Part shown: positions 62,979 to 64,000 of the stretch, piece after piece
Numbering within the stretch: the stretch's first letter is position 1
How the letters are laid out: each line of letters opens with the position of its first letter
Origin: Henricia sp. BOLD:AAB3569
Lineage: Eukaryota > Echinodermata > Asteroidea > Spinulosida > Echinasteridae
Assembly: GCA_037783545.1 (NCBI GenBank)
Contig: JBBELK010001607.1
Coordinates: forward strand, 1-64,000
Reading direction: 5' to 3'
DNA: 64,000 nt
Notes under the pieces: generated by a model
Databases searched by the model: none
What the model was told of the DNA's origin: nothing
What the model saw: only the letters and a program-made list of their open reading frames with translations
Position numbers and translations under genes: made by a program

Positions 62979-63177
62979 ATATGCAGCACGATATGTGGCA
63001 GAGAGACTCTCCCCTACCATTGTTCCCCCATTGTGTCTCAAACATCCAAGGATTTTCCAAGGAATTCTTTTCAGTTTTTAGGGGAGTGGGGGTTGGTGCG
63101 TTAACAATAGGGAAGAGTGTGTTGAGTCACTATAGGGGTGTTAGGGAGTCCTTAGGCCACATATCGTGCTGTGTATA
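62979..63177 (+). mobile_element. MITE-A copy 5
   Basis: Intact left end ATATGCAGCACGATATGTGG and right end CACATATCGTGCTGTGTAT. The interior is slightly longer than in copies 1 and 3. Confidence 0.85.
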
Positions 63178-63465
63178 GAAATTCCAAACGGTTTGGCGCC
63201 AAATCCCACGCAAATGCCGAAGTCGAATAACTCGTACCAAACTCGCCCCACACTCCCAGGTGACTCGCAGAAAGCTCGGAAAGCTCGTAGAAAACTCGTA
63301 AAATTCATAGTACACAGCGCGTTTCAAATCCGTAACAGATTCGTACCTAACTCGTAGTATACGTCTAGACATTGTGACGCCAATTAAGGGTTTTACCAAG
63401 AGTTTCCCTAAATTCGCCAACTTTTGAAGCTCGCGCCCGAGATTTGTCCGTGTGTGAGTGCACCT

Positions 63466-63812
63466 TAAAGAAGCGTATCCAGATCACATGTTTGACACCG
63501 CGCCTCCCACCCCTCCCCCATTTTCCCCATGGATGTGTAGATGTTGATATCGTGTCATTCGTCATATTTTTTTCTCATTATACCAATGATGACATTCTGC
63601 GCTCTCAATAGGTATTTTCAAGGATATCGTTTTGCAAATTTATTTATCCATTCCATAAAGCACCAACCTTTTTGCTTCCACATCTAAATTGGAGATTGCA
63701 AATTTCCTGTTTTTTTCCCCCATGGATAGTATTTTGGGAAGATATTTTAAATGATTGTTAGGTTAGAGCGAAATCCATTTCCAGGAAAAATATTATCAAG
63801 CTCCTTAATATT
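63466..63812 (+). repeat. R2 element
   Basis: TAAAGAAGCGTATCCAGATC start, CATGGATGTGTAGATGTTGA, CTTCCACATCTAAATTGGAG, TATTATCAAGCTCCTTAATA end. Confidence 0.75.
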
Positions 63813-64000
63813 AGTGACAGAGGTTGCCCTACAAGATGGCAGCTATTCAGTGCGGTCTATTGGCCGTGTACAATAACATGGTAGCAAGTTTGATGTGAAA
63901 ATGCCAACATATGGCGCAAGTCTTGTTCCCCATAGTGTTGGGTATGATCAGTGTGCGATAGTGCGTATCTTCCATCGGGAATCACTGTCCACGCAGCGCG

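Larger units (their letters stand above)
60686..64000. other. Intron of the SGMS-like gene to window end
   Basis: No further exon seen. Contains an R1 copy (about 61310-61645), an 11-base GC-rich tandem (61695-61730), R2 copies (62528-62760, 63466-63812) and MITE-A (62979-63177). The last 200 bases include a fragment (63834-63864) resembling one end of MITE-H. Confidence 0.55.

Overview
The window is animal nuclear DNA. It has AT-rich, intron-heavy genes with GT-AG splice sites, and intergenic and intronic sequence packed with short inverted-repeat transposons (MITE-like), tRNA-derived SINEs and foldback elements. The gene set and the frequent AGGCCTA and TACATGTA words suggest an invertebrate deuterostome, most likely an echinoderm. 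That placement is inference; the gene identities are much firmer.

Layout. 1-9.8 kb: repeats, no gene recognised. 9822-10001 (minus strand): a TATA-driven first exon coding for a signal peptide of an unidentified protein. 10.2-21.4 kb: repeats, a 210-base tandem duplication and SINEs. 21530-39245 (plus): a complete NF-kB p105/p100-type gene with 17 coding exons joining in frame to 1082 codons (Rel homology domain, nuclear localisation signal, glycine-rich region, polyglutamine, ankyrin repeats, death domain, DSG motif). 39.3-46.2 kb: foldback elements and SINEs. 46171-49857 (minus): a complete four-exon group XII secreted phospholipase A2. 50.3-50.7 kb: a minisatellite with an inverted second block. 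51443-54523 (plus): a SAMD8/SMSr-type gene (SAM domain plus sphingomyelin-synthase-like membrane domain), with its first few codons unresolved. 54.5-60.2 kb: nested MITEs. 60234-60685 (plus): first coding exon of a second sphingomyelin-synthase-family gene without a SAM domain, running off the right end.

The NF-kB gene encodes a precursor that combines a DNA-binding half with its own IkB-like inhibitor. It carries two candidate phosphodegrons, a p100-like DSAYxS before the death domain and an IkB/p105-like DSGxxS near the C-terminus. One of its introns holds two perfect palindromic kB sites, which suggests autoregulation. The two sphingolipid enzymes are tandem paralogues sharing an intron position and phase. 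The phospholipase next to them is also a lipid enzyme, but nothing in the sequence shows that the three work together.

Transposon families named here: MITE-A (CAGCACGATATG ends, 5 copies), MITE-C (AATTTCATGGCGC, 3), MITE-D/E (nested), MITE-H, MITE-J, long AT-rich families R1, R2 and R3, and tRNA-derived SINE groups S1 to S4. The names are local labels, not database names.
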